A program made the position numbers and the translations under genes. A DNA stretch of 64,000 bases from contig NC_085858.1 of the NCBI RefSeq assembly GCF_034702125.1, positions 54,967,624 to 55,031,623 of the forward strand, in the 5' to 3' direction. The notes beneath the pieces are model-generated. The model was not told the origin of the DNA. It did not search any database and saw only the letters and a program-made list of their open reading frames with translations. Shown in pieces: positions 49,503 through 62,675 of the stretch. How positions within the stretch are numbered: position 1 is the stretch's first letter; each line of letters begins with the position of its first letter. This stretch comes from Engraulis encrasicolus. Taxonomy: Eukaryota > Chordata > Actinopteri > Clupeiformes > Engraulidae.

Positions 49503-49624
49503 TTTTTGGAGGAGGACAGGATAGTGAAGAGTAAGACAGGGTCAACAAAGGACCTGGGCCGGAAATCGAACCCGGGTTAGTCGCATGGCAGGCAGGTGCC
49601 CTACCGGATGGCCACGGCAGGTCC
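49503..49624 (-). repeat. tRNA-derived SINE
   Basis: In minus sense it reads CCGTGGCCATCCGGTAGGGC, then CCCGGGTTCGATTTCCGGCC with a B-box GGTTCGATTTC. An unrelated tail ends in TCCTGTCCTCCTCC. It is not an intact tRNA. Confidence 0.75.
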
Positions 49625-50492
49625 GACTAATATAATTGAAATGAGCTGAATAGAGTATGTGAAGGGATCAAGGGCTGAAAAGTTCCCCAAGATTCGGGAA
49701 AGGAAAGAACATGTAAAATGATCCACGGCTTCCTGCTTAGAGGCAAGATAAGTCAAAAGACCCCCCATGAAATTTCCCGTGTGAGCCTCAGGTTGATTAG
49801 TGGCCTCAGACAACTTCTTTAAGCTTGATCATGATCTCATACAGCCATTTTTACAGTTGAAAGAAGTCTGAAAGTAGGTCCAGCTTTGGTGCTCCAAATT
49901 ACATATACGTGTAGACTTTTGCATCTCACACAATTCAGAGTCATTTGGCCATTCTAGAGTGTGTAATGCCACGAGTGGAACTGGGGATGTTACAACTTAC
50001 AAACAACACATTTTTAAATGTTGCAGAACATGCAACAGCTTTTTCCTTTGAACAAAGGAAGACTAGAGCTACAGGGTTGTTTTTTCCACATTTCAAATAA
50101 TATGTCATCCACATTGGCTTTCATCCAAAAAACTCTCAACACCTAAGCCTGCCTTTCGTCACAGTAAAAAGCCACCAGTGAAATGGTGCATCAGACCTTG
50201 ACCCCAGAGGTAGGCGTGGTGTCTTAGCTGGAAGCACAGCTAAATATAAAAATCTTAGAATATAAAAGAGAGAAAAGCAGTGAGCTCAGACTGCAAATCA
50301 GAGGTAGGGCCTACTTAGAGCAAATCCTTATGTAAGTATATAATGATACATGAAACAAGATCACGGCTTCATTTGATGCAAGGGGTATGACGTGATTCAG
50401 TAGAGTTTGGTTTGGTTACTCCATCCCCTGAAACAAAGGAAGGACTTTAATGTGCATTCCATTTTTGGGCCTGCATATCCACATAGAAAAGA

Positions 50493-50574
50493 CACAGTGT
50501 TAACACTTGGAGAGGCAATTTAACATCTTTCTCTGAAAGTGTTGAATTAATACTGCATTTCTTTTTTACTGTGT
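50493..50574. repeat. Small MITE, degenerate relative of 52757-52879
   Basis: CACAGTGTTAACACTTGGAGAG at the left and AGTGTTGAATTAATACTGCA ... TTTTACTGTG at the right correspond to the ends of the element at 52757. Confidence 0.6.
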
Positions 50575-51354
50575 ACGCCTTTGTTTGTTTGTCATTCTAC
50601 TCTTTTCCCTAATGCTGGTATCTATTCAGGAATCTGTCTGTCTCTTGTGACTTTGTGACTTGAGAGTGTGTGGCACTGATCCTAAAATATCAACAAAATG
50701 GTCCAAACATACCACAGGAAGGACTGTGCCCGCTGTTCTCACACTTCAAGCCAGATCGTGATAATATGCCTCAAACATGCAGATTATCTTGGGAGCCTTC
50801 CTTTGTGCACCAATCTGCCACACAAGCAATATTTGTCTCCAAAGGGCTAAATGACTAAATTTGGTCATGATCACACACTGCTTATCTTGGAAGTGAAAAC
50901 GCTGCCTGTGGTGTTGATGGTATGGTTTCCCCCACTTCCTTAGCATATTCTTCATAATCAAGATTATGCATGCTTTCTCATGAAAGATAAGGTACCACTA
51001 GGGGTGGGTGATCATAGGGCCAAAAAAGGCTGGGGCTACAAACCTTTCTGAACAGATTTGAATGAAGACACTTGCAATTTTGCATGTGTAAACACTGTTA
51101 ACAAATGAAAATGTAAACACTGATAACACACTGATAAAGTGCACTACTGGAATACGTGTATAAGAAATTCAGTAAAAAATAAAAGTGAAGACAACAACAC
51201 TGATAACGTGAACATCATCATCACCCTGATAAAGTAAACATCTTCAATCTATACGATTTCTCCACTTTGACAGATTTTGAACGATCCTCTACTTGATTTC
51301 ATGATTAACGATATTGTCATATCGCACACACACCCTTGGTACCACATTGTAGGA

Positions 51355-51640
51355 ATGGTAAATGGTAAATGCACTGTATTTATATAGTGCCTTTTCACTC
51401 CTTCAAGCACTCACTCTACATTGTATGGTTCTCATTCACCCATTCACACTCTGGTGGCAGTAGCTACCACGCAGAGTACCCCCGTATACCACCAGGAGCA
51501 AATTGGGGTTAAGTATCTTGCTCAAGGACACAATAATGGGGTCAGGAAGAGCTGGGCTAGAACCTGCTGGTTTCACAACAGTCAGATTGTCTTCATGTTC
51601 ACTGAGGTCGCTTCCTTTCTACCCTCTGAGGCCCTTATTC
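51355..51640 (+). repeat. Dispersed fish repeat (AATGGTAAATGGTAAATG head)
   Basis: The head GGTAAATGGTAAATGCACTG and ATTTATATAGTGCCTTTTC, then CATTCACCCATTCACACTCT and TCTTGCTCAAGGACAC, form a widespread fish repeat layout. The gene-like text is not coding. Confidence 0.6.
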
Positions 51641-52377
51641 TTTGATCCTATTTGATTCCATTAATCTGACAGGTTACAGTGCAGTGCATTGCACTGTATT
51701 AAATCTTGCAAATAAACTTGCCCTGCCTTGTCCTGTCCTCTGACAACACCAATACTCACACTGTTGTCTTTCAAATAAAGGCATACCTTGAAAGTGATGT
51801 TCATAAAAATTGTCTTCCCAGATAGTTTTTTCCTTCCTAACCCATCCTGGACTGGTTATGTAATGAGACGCCTCCTGCCCATCACCCCTGCCTGGTGCGC
51901 ATGAGCGCCTTCTCTAAGATTTTTTCCAAGACTGACTCAGCTGCCTCTTAGGTCATCCATTCTGTGGGCTTGTTTTCCCTTGGATTTGCCTTGTTTTCCC
52001 TTGTCTAGTGTTCTGAATTACCTCATATGTTTTCTGTTATTTTAAGAGTTAACTACAGTTGATTCCACCCCACGCAACAAGAATGAGCTTTCAGCCCTGA
52101 TTAAATCCGTGTTGTCATTGGAGCAACACCCGTCCCTGATTTCAGAAGCTTCAGACTATTTGTCCTAAAACCTAAAAAGTTTTGCGTCTTCAAGATTTTG
52201 AGAGCACTGACTGGCTGAAAAGAATGTTCTTGGCCTTCACATGTGATATGACGTGAATACCAAAGACGTACGGAAGGGGAAAAAATCAATTTGGTTTTCA
52301 TCAGACATGAGACTCTTGTTAACCCCAGCTGGAGAGTCCTTTAGGTGCTTCCTTGCATTTTCAAGTGGTATAAGGGC

Positions 52378-52690
52378 AGTCATGGGTGAGCGGTTAGGGC
52401 GTCAGACTTGCATCCCAGAGGTTGCCGGTTCGACTCCCGACCCGCCAGGTTGGTGGGGGGAGTAATCAACCAGTGCTCTCCCCCATCCTCCTCCATGACT
52501 GAGGTACCCTGAGCATGGTACCGTCCCACCGCACTGCTCCCCATGGGGCGCCTCTGAGGGCTGCCCCCTTGCACGGGTGAGGCATAAATGCAATTTCGTT
52601 GTGTGCAGTGTTCACTTGTGTGCTGTGGAGTGCTGTGTCACAATGACAATGGGAGTTGGAGTTCCCAATGGTCTTTCACGCTTTCATATA
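52378..52690 (+). repeat. Full-length tRNA-derived SINE
   Basis: The head GGGTGAGCGGTTAGGGCG (A-box region) is followed by a perfect B box GGTTCGACTCC at 52427-52437. The body from 52461 matches the truncated copy at 19451. RNA polymerase III promoter boxes are present. It is not a functional tRNA. Confidence 0.88.
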
Positions 52691-52756
52691 TAATGTCTGA
52701 CTCTGGGGACTCTGCCTTTTTTCTGTATTTTGGAAATGCCTTTACATTCAGTGGTG

Positions 52757-52879
52757 CACAGTAAAAATGCAGTGCTAACTCAACACTTAGAGAGTCGATT
52801 TAGCAACTTGTAAAATGCATACGGCCCCAGAGTGCTCTATTCTATAAGTGTTGAATTAAATCCGCATTTTTGTACTGTG
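52757..52879. mobile_element. Palindromic MITE
   Basis: CACAGTAAAAATGCAGTGCT ... CAACACTTA at the left is the inverse of TAAGTGTTGAATTAAATCCG ... TTTTGTACTGTG at the right. Confidence 0.8.
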
Positions 52880-53577
52880 GTCATACAGATTAGCCCATAT
52901 AGCTCCGTATATACAGTACAGCAGGCCAAACGTTTGAATGAGAAGGTGAATCCAAACTTTTGGTCTACTGTATGTAGGCCTATAATCCAATTGGTTTGCT
53001 CCCCTCTAGAGTCAAATACTCTCTGATTACGCCATTCTGGTTTGTCTGCATTACGCTGTATTTACACAAAAGGACTATGTGCAACTTCCAAGAACATTTG
53101 CCCTATACCCAAAGGACATCCTCACCTAATTTTGCAAAATGCCGCAATCCTCCCCCAGAGCATTCTAAAATGTCCAAACCTGTTTTGATGCAACACATGC
53201 CCATTTGAGGCAGGGAAGCAGTGCCGGAAACATTTGTGTATTATATTACAGTGTAATGTTGTGCAATATACTGATACAGTTTCAAATGCTCTTCCTGACG
53301 GAAATAGGTTTCCGGATTTTCTGAGATTTCTGAGCTTTCAGAAGCTGTCCGTTTTGTTCCTTATGATACACAAAAGTGGACTATGTCTTTTATTATGAAC
53401 TTTCAACCACCAATCCAAAAACAGTATTTATAATATGCTGTGTACATGTTCTGATCATTCTTGTGATGAAAAATTGTGTCTCTACTCCATGTCAAAACGT
53501 GAAATAGATCATGGAAAATTACCGGTTAGATGGAATAATTATGAAATCTACAGTCATGTAATAACAAACCCGTGAGC

Positions 53578-53803
53578 TTTATAAAAAGAGGACAGTCCGC
53601 ACACTTCAGGTCTATTTTTGTGCAAAGAAGCTACTTGACTTGCAAGCTTTCGGTCCTTAGACCTTCATCAGGCAGAGTCCTCTGAGTCCTCTGTGTTCAG
53701 GACTCTGCCTGATGAAGGTCTAAGGACCGAAAGTTTGCAAGTCAAGTAAAGCTTCTTTGCACAAAAATAGACCTGAAGTGTGCGGATTGTCTTCTTTTTA
53801 TAC
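53578..53803. repeat. 226-bp near-perfect hairpin
   Basis: Arms of about 105 bp: CCGCACACTTCAGGTCTATT ... GGTCCTTAGACCTTCATCAG pairs with CTGATGAAGGTCTAAGGACC ... AATAGACCTGAAGTGTGCGG around a short loop near 53690. Confidence 0.9.
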
Positions 53804-54109
53804 AGACATTTCTACTGAATCCTGCACCTTCTAAACAGATGAGCGGTGGCCTATCACAACTTAAGAAAGTGAGCTTTAGAAAGTTAATTTATTCCATGTC
53901 TTTTCAATAGGATGCACGTTTCTCTCTGACATCTGTGAAATGTGGGCCATCCGTCTGCTCATACTTGAGCATGATGTCTACTTCTATAGCTTTCTTTTGA
54001 AACAATGAACAAAAGACATCATGATGCTTCTGCCAAATGAAATCAGTTTTAGGGCACGGGGGTTCTGACACAACATGCATTCCCTCGGGCTGCTTAAACC
54101 CAGAAAAAC

Positions 54110-54313
<204 letters not shown>

Positions 54314-54530
54314 TGTGTGTGTGTGTGGGGGGGGGGTGAGAGTGGGAGAGGGAGAGGATGAAAGCGACAAGACAAGGGAGAAAAAAAGGAGATTAAAATG
54401 GCAATGAACAGATACCACACATAGTAACTGTAACAACAAAGTGGTGGCAGGGGAGGTATCTGAAGAGTACTTTCAGATTTACCTGTTCCAAAATGCCCAT
54501 AACCAGATTTTCTAAAAGTGTACCAACACA

Positions 54531-54531
<1 letters not shown>

Positions 54532-54598
<67 letters not shown>
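54532..54598 (+). repeat. (AC)n microsatellite
   Basis: About 33 AC units. Confidence 0.95.
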
Positions 54599-54600
<2 letters not shown>

Positions 54601-55059
54601 TACTATCTCAGCCCCCATGAAAGTTTCCTTGCTATTTCGACAAACTGATAGAACATGTTTCTGCAGAAAGACCTCATTTTGATAATTCTGATTGCACTGT
54701 AAAAACTTGTTCTGCTCAAGGTACGTGACATGATACAAAGTCCAGGTTTGTGTTTATGAACTTACAGTAAAGTGAGAGGGGAGGTGACACACCACTTTAT
54801 TTCTTCACCGCTGCCTCCAAACACACAGTCAACAGGACTTTATGATGCAGTGTAATTACAGTCTTTACAGCTCAGTAAACACCCCCGTGGTGTTTATCTT
54901 TTACCTTGCACGAGGTAAGGGAGGAAAACAAGTGTTTTTGTAGGTGAGCTAAGAAAAAAAATAGTGCACGTGGCCTGTGAAGGTGCAAGACAAAGACTGA
55001 ACATTCAAGTTTTAAAGACTTTAAAAAAATGTTTTTAGGGTTTTGTAGTCTAAGATAGG

Positions 55060-55170
55060 ACAGATGGTTACAGGAAATAAGTGCAAGAGAGAGGTGGGGA
55101 GACAGATCTGGAAATCAGGATCGGGAATCGAACCCGGGTCTCTGGCTTCATGGGAAACAGCCAGGTGGCC
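55060..55170 (-). repeat. tRNA-derived SINE
   Basis: In minus sense, GAGACCCGGGTTCGATTCCC carries a perfect B box. A tail contains CTGTCTCCCCACCTCTCTCT and TTTCCTGTAACCATCTGTCC. Confidence 0.75.
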
Positions 55171-55911
55171 CAAATCCACTCTCTTTCAATCATCACATTA
55201 TATATTCCAGAACAAGGCTTCGACCGTGAGGTCTCCAAAGACCTGAATCTGAAGAGGACATTAGAGTTGAAATGTTGTTATGCCATGAAATAAATGGGAG
55301 GGAATTAATGTATGGAGACGTCTGTAAAACATTTTTGGGTGAGCTACAGCGGGTCACATAAGACACATTACTGTCCCCCTATATCAGCTCAAGAGGATTT
55401 ATTTTCCTAACTGACAGTAACATCCAGATAGACAGTGGCAGGTCATGGACTTTGCTTTGTCTGATAAATCCGACGCTGAGCAGGTTTTTACGCTTTCTGA
55501 CTGGCACATCTGGCAAAAAGCTTGAACATGTATTTTTTTTTAACCCCAAACTGTCAACCACATCTCTGAGTCTTTCATCACTGTGTCTTATCTCACGTTT
55601 TGATCGGCTTCATTCATTTACCTCTATTCTTGATTTACCGGCCGGAACAGGCCCCTCTTTCACCACCTTCAGTGGTTACCTCATGTCTCACAGCTCATCA
55701 CATACTCATCACATACAACTCACTGGTGGTCGGTCAAGTCAAGTCAAGTCATATCATGTTTTTATATTTTGTCTTTAAGACATTGTTTTGCAAAAACAGC
55801 ACAGTGGCTTTACAGCACACCCATGAAAAGTGAAATTAAACTGAAAAACTGTACACAAAGGCTATGAATATGTGAGACTTTACAGAGCAATACCTCTCTG
55901 CACAAAATCAT

Positions 55912-57090
55912 ACTTACCCACAGAACCCCCCCCCCACAGCCAACCCCTGATCCTGTCCTCTGTCAGCATGAAGAGGAGACTATCCACCATCAACAAACGC
56001 ACAGCTGTAGGCCTAGACAACATACCAGGCCGAGTGCTGAAAGACTGTGCAGAAGAGCTGAAGGACATCTTCTGGAGCAAGCTGTTGTCCCATCACTTTT
56101 CAAGGTTTCCACCATCATACCCGTGCCGAAGAAATCATCACCATCGTGCTTCAATGACTATCCTGTAGCACTCACCCATAATCATGAAGTGCTTCTAACA
56201 GCTAGTCATGTCACAGATCAAAGCCATGCCCCCCACCCTGGACCCCTTCCAGTTCGCATACCAAGCCAACCAATCCACGGAGGATGCAATCTGCTATGCC
56301 CTCCATCCAGCCCTCACCCACTTGGACAATAAAGACTCATATGTGAGAATGCTGTTCATAGACTTCTGCAGCATTCAATACCATAATACCACAACAACTC
56401 ATCAGCAAACTGGACAAATTAGGACTCAGTACCTTTCTGCAATTGGCTGCTGGACTGTTGCAGAGACCACAAGCAGTACGTGTTGGGAACAATACATCAA
56501 ACACTCTGACCCTGAGCATGGGGGCCCCGCAAGGGTGTGTCCAGCAGTGCCTACTTCTTGCACAAACTGAAGAAGGCAAGTGCTACACCTCCCATCATGA
56601 CGACATTCTACAAAGGAACCGTAGAGAGCCCCCCCACATTTGGGCTTGCATGCCCACGGGGATTCCGGTTCGAGTCCGGCGGGGGTCATTTCCCGGCCCT
56701 GCCCCATCTCTCTTCCAATCATTTCCTGTCTACTTTCCTACTGTCCTGTAATAATAAAGGCCAAAAAGCCCCAAAAAATACTTTAAAAAAGGAACCATCG
56801 AGAGCATCCTGTCCAGCTGTATCACAGTATGGGGCGGAAGCTGCACAGACCAGAAAAAGGAGACCCTCCAGCACATTGTGAACACAGCTAAGACAATCAT
56901 TAGAGCACCACTCCCCTCCCTGCAGGACATACCACCTCACCCGCAAAGCACTGATGGTTGTCAAGGACACAACCCACCCTGCACATGAACTGTTCAGCCT
57001 TCTGCCCTCGGGAAAAATAAGCCCACCATCACCACCACCAGGACTGCCTTATGGAACTGCAGTCTACCTGCACTACAAAAAAAATAAAAA
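55912..57090 (+). pseudogene. L2/CR1-type non-LTR retrotransposon reverse transcriptase relic
   Basis: Frames shift repeatedly but the reverse transcriptase order is clear: TAVGLDNIPGRVLKDCAEEL, then [20 protein letters not shown] and [21 protein letters not shown] follows (the PQGCVLSPLL box, altered). There is then a large deletion that removes the FADD catalytic box. The C-terminal piece has ILSSCITVWGGSCTDQKKE and LQHIVNTAKTIIRAPLPSLQ (56805-56940). A SINE interrupts it at about 56625. No endonuclease domain is present; the 5' part is lost. Confidence 0.8.
56625..56785 (+). mobile_element. tRNA-derived SINE inserted in the LINE relic
   Basis: CCACGGGGATTCCGGTTCGAGT gives a B box GGTTCGAGTCC. 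The tail has CCCCATCTCTCTTCCAATCA and ATAAAGGCCAAAAAGCCCC. AAAGGAACCGTAGAGAG before it and AAAGGAACCATCGAGAG after it are the target duplication, now differing at two bases. Confidence 0.85.
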
Positions 57091-57204
57091 ATAAAAATAA
57101 AAAGCCTAGTGCTCTGCATTACACACAAAAACATCTTGCATCTTCATATCATACTTGAATGACTATCCTGAACAACTGGTTCTGTATAAATAATTATAAT
57201 CTGT

Positions 57205-57540
57205 AGCAAAGATTTAGCTTCATATTACTTTTGTACTTGTTTCATACAGTATACTGTTGTACTGTTGTATTGTTCCAAATGTTCCCCAGGGAAAACTATG
57301 TCACTAGGATGATACTTTCAAAGTATTCTGATAAGGAACAATGCTAACCCTTTGTTTTTCCATTCCTTCTGTGCTGCTGATTCAAAAACGGCCTTCGTGG
57401 GAGATGAGACCAGAGAAACGAAAGATGCCAAGTGAGGACCATGTTGTTGTCCCGGCTTCTCACTCTCTCTCCTTTCGCAAAAACCAGTTGTAAACCTGAT
57501 CTGATTCTGGTCGTGATCTAGTTGTATTATTTAGTTATCT
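57205..57540 (+). repeat. Repeat shared with 45462-45780, possible LINE 3' untranslated region
   Basis: It lies directly downstream of the LINE relic and shares ordered blocks with 45462-45780. Confidence 0.6.
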
Positions 57541-59630
57541 TGACAATTCTAGGTCCATATCTGTATGTAAAGTATGTCTATGTCTGCATGGGAAAGTAAG
57601 AAACATCATTTCAATTTGTATGACCAGTGCATGTAAAGAAATTGAAAATAATATAAAGAAATAGAACTATAACTATAAATAAAATTGACTAACAAATTAA
57701 TCAATACATGGACTTGGACATTATGAAATAAAAACATCAGTCTTAGCTTAAATTGGAAATATCATAGCCTAAACAATGCTGGGGGGATCTAATGGGCAAC
57801 AAGAGAATATTCCAGAGTTTAGGAGCAACACAGACAACTCACTCTGTGTTACGTTTGGTGCATGAGCAGGGCCAGTGCTAGTAGTTGTGACATGGGAGCA
57901 GAGTACGTTGTAAATATCTCCGTCAAGAGTTTGTCTGCCCTACATTGGCATTATCTCTTGGCCTTTAGCCCCTTTGACCTCTGAACCCAGGATCTCTCTG
58001 ACACAGCTACATGAACAAAGGAGATCGACCCACCTTTACCCATCCTCCAGGACCTTGTTACCAGGTCACCTTATTATGCTTCTCTTTAGGAAATGAATTA
58101 AACGAATTAATTGAACGAGACCACGACAAGTTCGATCAAAGTGTAATGGCTTTCGCGCGAGGGGGGGTATAAGATTGCAAGGGGGAGTACAAGATTGCAG
58201 AGAACTTACCTCTCTGGTCTCTCTGGTCTCCCCCTCCAACGGCAGCCCTTTATTATGAGACACACAGAGAAAAAAAATCACACAGTGCTTAATCAGATGG
58301 TGAGAGGATGCCTCCCTTTTGCATCCTTATCAAAATGGCCTTGACGGCCCAAAGTTTCTCTGGAGAAAGGGAACAGTGTGCAATAGGAACAGAAAACAGG
58401 GTATAACTATGTACGCTTAAATGAATAGAAATCAATATGGCAAAGTTTTTGCGACAGATTATAATTCTACAGATTATAATTATTTCTACAGCTTCTAAAC
58501 CCGTTAAGACACAGCGTCATGCTTTTACAAACTGCCGTGCTATGCCATGTTTATTTGTTTTTTATTCGACTCCATGTGTTATTTATTGTATTCATGCATG
58601 TTGGACTGTGATCAAGCCAAGTTGGAAAACACAAACAATAATAGGATGCAAAAGCAAGCAAGCAACTTTAAAATGAATGACCACCTTTGTGTCAACAGTG
58701 CCGAAGGGGGCCTCTTCCATCTGGCCCATAATAAAGGACAGAAATGGCCCTGAATACCTCCGTCTGAAGGCCAGGCCATATGTATATCAGCTCTTCCAAA
58801 GTCTGCAAACAAGCAAAGTCCACGTCGCTGAATGACTGAGTATGAATCCTGACGCCTGGCCCAGGGGGGGATGGATCCACATCAACACATACAGGGAAGC
58901 CACAGTGGAGGAGACAAAAAGTTCAGTTGTCCCGGGTCCAGGGGCAGAATTGGGCCCACATTACAGGGTGTGAGCCCTTTCGGATAATTTTGTGCTGGGC
59001 CCAGCTTGAGTTGTCAGTGGCCCTGCACACAGGCACCGAGCTCATGGCAGGATGCCCTTGTTTGCCTGTAGTTGCAACACACCAAAGACAACACCACCCT
59101 GCATTACACACTGGCCAAGGCCCACTCACCAACAGACACGGCTCTCAGTCCGAGACATCGGATACTTGTTTCATACAAAAAGATGACTATGAAGAGCAAC
59201 CAAAATGTGTTTTCTATTCAGATCACTTCCTTGGCACACAATGCACTAAATATAGAAGTATGGGTGTGTGTAGTTTGTATTGTGAGTTGTTTAGTGTCTT
59301 TTTGTTTGGACCTTTCTCCTCAGATGCGCGGCAGACAATGTTTTTCAGCTGTTTGGCTGTAAACTATTTTCACAATTACTCAAACACCACACCCAATTAG
59401 GAGAACAAAACAATTTGTTTAAAAAAACCCATTAAAAATGGTAAAATAATAAAAAATAAAAAAAAGCTTGCCTTCATGTCACAAACACAATGAGTGTACA
59501 TGGTTTTAACCTGTTCCGAACAAAATTGTTTAAAGATTCTCCCTTTCCTTTTCGAGGGCTGGATTGATTTCAGAAATGTTTTGAGGACACAGTTACGGGA
59601 TGATTCACAAGACTAAGGTAATTACATAAT
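57541..59630. other. Intergenic DNA, mostly unrecognised
   Basis: A stretch at 58925-59065 (CCAGGGGCAGAATTGGGCCC, CTGGGCCCAGCTTGAG) resembles 44800-44890 and looks like an old repeat. No gene. Confidence 0.4.
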
Positions 59631-61864
59631 CAGGCACGTGCACAGCATAGTTGCCCACGGTGCCCGAGCAATGGCCCTTTTGCCCACATTGGCTGATATT
59701 GCCCTTCCAAGGGAGGGGAAAATAATATGGCAATTATAATTTCATATTTCAATATCATTTGATTTCTTTATAATTCATAATTTTGATTTAAGTTTTGTAC
59801 AATAAAGACTTAAGTCAGTCATACAAATTCATCAGAACCGTCGAGAATGGGCACGAGTGATGTGAGGTATACGCAACAACTCCGGTGGGGAGGGAGAAGG
59901 CACGCGACAGGCGCTTGAGCGCCTATAAGAGACACGAAAGATTTTGAAGATACCTGGGTGTCGGCTAGAGCCCTACACACAGTCTACATATTAGGGTACA
60001 AAATATGCTCACAATCAACCTCTCTAATAGGCCTACAATGTTGAGTTTAGAACTTTTAGTTATCATACATCTGACAGCCAGCCAGCGCCACGTTTAGGTA
60101 GCAAAAAAACCCGACAGCCAGCTGTAGATATGCCTCGGAAAAATAGGCTAAGATTTCATGTTTCAACTGATTTGCTTTGCAATTCGTATTTTTGATTGAA
60201 GCTTCCTAAATTAAGTTTAAGTTTTCAAATTCAGATTCACCTGCACCTCGAGAGATAGGCAAAGGTAGGGGCAGCATGCGCGTTGCGGGGGCACGCGCAG
60301 CTCTACATGGGAGGGAGGGGGGGAGCAACCATGCATCCGACCAGGGCAGAGACGCAAAATATGTCGAAGATGTCGTGGGAGTAGAGCGACTGCCCTGACG
60401 GCCTGAGGTGAGCTGGAAACATAGCAGACTACACAGTATTAAACTACATGATCACAATTAATGTCTCTTAAAGTCGATCTCGAGTTTAGGACGTTTAGTG
60501 ATTCTAAATAATCTGACAGCCGGTGTGCCACGTTCAGATATTGGGGGAAAACGACAGTCAGCTAGCTTGCAGTCAACGTTTTACATGGCTCAGGTTGTTT
60601 TGTGGAAGGCTAACACAACTAAGAAACATGCAGATGACATGTCGTTTTATCAAGCAAGAGAGAACTTAAGGGGGTAGGCTAGCTAAAGGAAGCACATCTC
60701 TGCAGAGTTGGCTGCGAAAAAATGAACAGGTGCAGGTGAGGCAGAGAATCTTTTTCAGGATTGTAGAGGTTTGATCTTGGTGAGACCGCTAGGAAAGTGC
60801 TTTTTCTTACGCTGATATATTTTCCGACCCAAAGATACTGTTTCCACTGTCAATGTCCATGTAATTGAAATAAATCCACTCCACATGATAACTGATGTTT
60901 ACTGTTCTTCTCAAGACATAGGCCTACAAAATGTGCATGAACTAACTAAAATATCTGTAATGAAAATAAAAGGTTATAAAGTCTGCGAGAAGCTCGGAGC
61001 TTCAAAGCAACAGATAAGAACTGGTCGCTCCCACGCCACGGTTCTTTGCGATCGGCTCGTCAATTCTTAAAGCGACAGTACACATTTTTAATATAAGCTA
61101 CAAAAGACCCAACAAATGACCTAAACCTGTGAATTCTTATTGTTTTAGCTTTCCTATATAATATTCATCATTTTAATCATGGAATATGCCTATTAATGAA
61201 ATTTCAAATTCAAATTAAATGATCTTTTTAACCATTTTAAACTATTTCTATTTATTATAACTTAAAGTCTACTTTGGCTGCTACAAGGATTATAAAAATG
61301 ACAGTGGGTTAATTGATTAAGCATCCTCATATTTAGCCTATTAATTTACTCATCATTTCATTTCATTTAAGATGAGGATGACTCAGAGCCACAGACCTCT
61401 GCACATAGGGCAGGTAGGCATAAGACTGATCATCTCTGTGACTGATACAGGTTTAAAAACTATCAAGGCTTTTTCTCATAATTTCATTTAATTTAGGGGC
61501 AGCCACATACCACACATGCCCACCTGCCCTAAATGTCTCCTGATCCACATTTCCTCATAAGGCTGATCATCTTTGATATGATTAATATGTAGGCCTACAT
61601 GTTTAAAAACTAGCATGTTATATCATATGGTACGCATATTCAAGATACTATACAATAAAATAATATTAATAATTATGACAATAATATACTACTTCTACTA
61701 CTACTACTAAAAATAATAATACCCATGGTGCAGTTTCCTAAAAATTCTGAAGGCCGCTCATTGTTGATGGGTTTTTGTTTTTTTTTTTTTTTTTTTGGGG
61801 GGGGGGGGTTGCCCTTTCTTCAGGTTAGAGCAACTGCCCTTTGAGATTTCTGTGCACGTCCCTG
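59631..61864. mobile_element. 2.2 kb hAT-type element without transposase
   Basis: Ends CAGGCACGTGCACAG and CTGTGCACGTCCCTG are inverted. TACATAAT flanks both sides exactly (59623-59630, 61865-61872). Subterminal GGGCAA/TTGCCC words occur at both ends. The interior has two related modules (about 59930-60125 and 60350-60570) sharing GAGTTTAG, ATCTGACAGCC and GCCACGTT. It has a TATAAGA at 59924 and a T/G homopolymer at 61777-61808. The longest ORF (61 codons, 60885-61070) is unrecognised. Confidence 0.88.
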
Positions 61865-61899
61865 TACATAATCATATCCCTTAACAGGCACCGTCCCGC

Positions 61900-62045
61900 C
61901 ACTGGGACATTGTAATAGTCACAGAAAAAACTTAATTACCATAGTACTACACCATTATGACATTGCACTGGGACTTAAGTAATAGGCATACATTACGGCT
62001 TGGTCATTGCAATTCTGGTCATAGCTAATTTACAGTGTCTTAAGA
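61900..62045. repeat. Dispersed repeat related to 44430-44570 and 45780-45900
   Basis: GCTTGGTCATTGCAATTCTG matches 45857-45876; CATTATGACATTGCA and ACTTAAGTAATA flank it. Confidence 0.5.
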
Positions 62046-62675
62046 GGTTAACGATGAATTTGAAGGAAAATGCACAAATACTAATTGCCTTGCCACATCA
62101 TCAAGAGAAGAGAAAAGCCTGTAGAGCAAAAAAAAAAAAAAAATACTGTATGATGTTGTCGTGTGTATCCCTTTGCCTGATAGGCCTGCTCTTGCCTGAA
62201 TGTTGGAACCAGAGAAGATGCAGATCACAGATCACAGGTGGAAAGATCTTGGCTTCTTTCCATCGTCCTAACTCCCATCCTCCCTTGCGCTTGTAGCCTC
62301 GTGATTACATCGCGAGACATACAGTAATTGACAACAGAGGTTAAATCGAAAATCTCGCAAAAGTGCTATTCAAATGTCAATTTCTCAGTTGCAATCGGGA
62401 TGTTGAATGGGGAAAAGTCCCCCAAAAGTTGTGGGTAGGCTGAATACGGGGATTTCAGCGAATGCGGCTAATCAGCGAAGCGCGATGCCACAAGCACGGG
62501 TTGAGGACAGGAGTTAGGATAATGTCCCCCTAGTCTCTACGCCCTCATCTCCTCTGCCTAGCTGTCTGTTTATTGTGTTGATATCTCAGTATTGCCAATA
62601 TTTTTTTTTACGTTTGGCATGTGTTTTTCCATACTTATTGACCTATGTACTGTATATACGTACAGTAGGCCTATA
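62046..62675. other. No gene or repeat recognised
   Basis: It contains an A15 run near 62131. Otherwise nothing supported. Confidence 0.4.

Noticed and set aside
52378..52450. Possible tRNA gene
   Set aside because: A and B boxes are present but the cloverleaf and acceptor stem are not, and the body continues as a SINE with a second copy at 19451. The same applies to 37163, 49503, 55060 and 56625.
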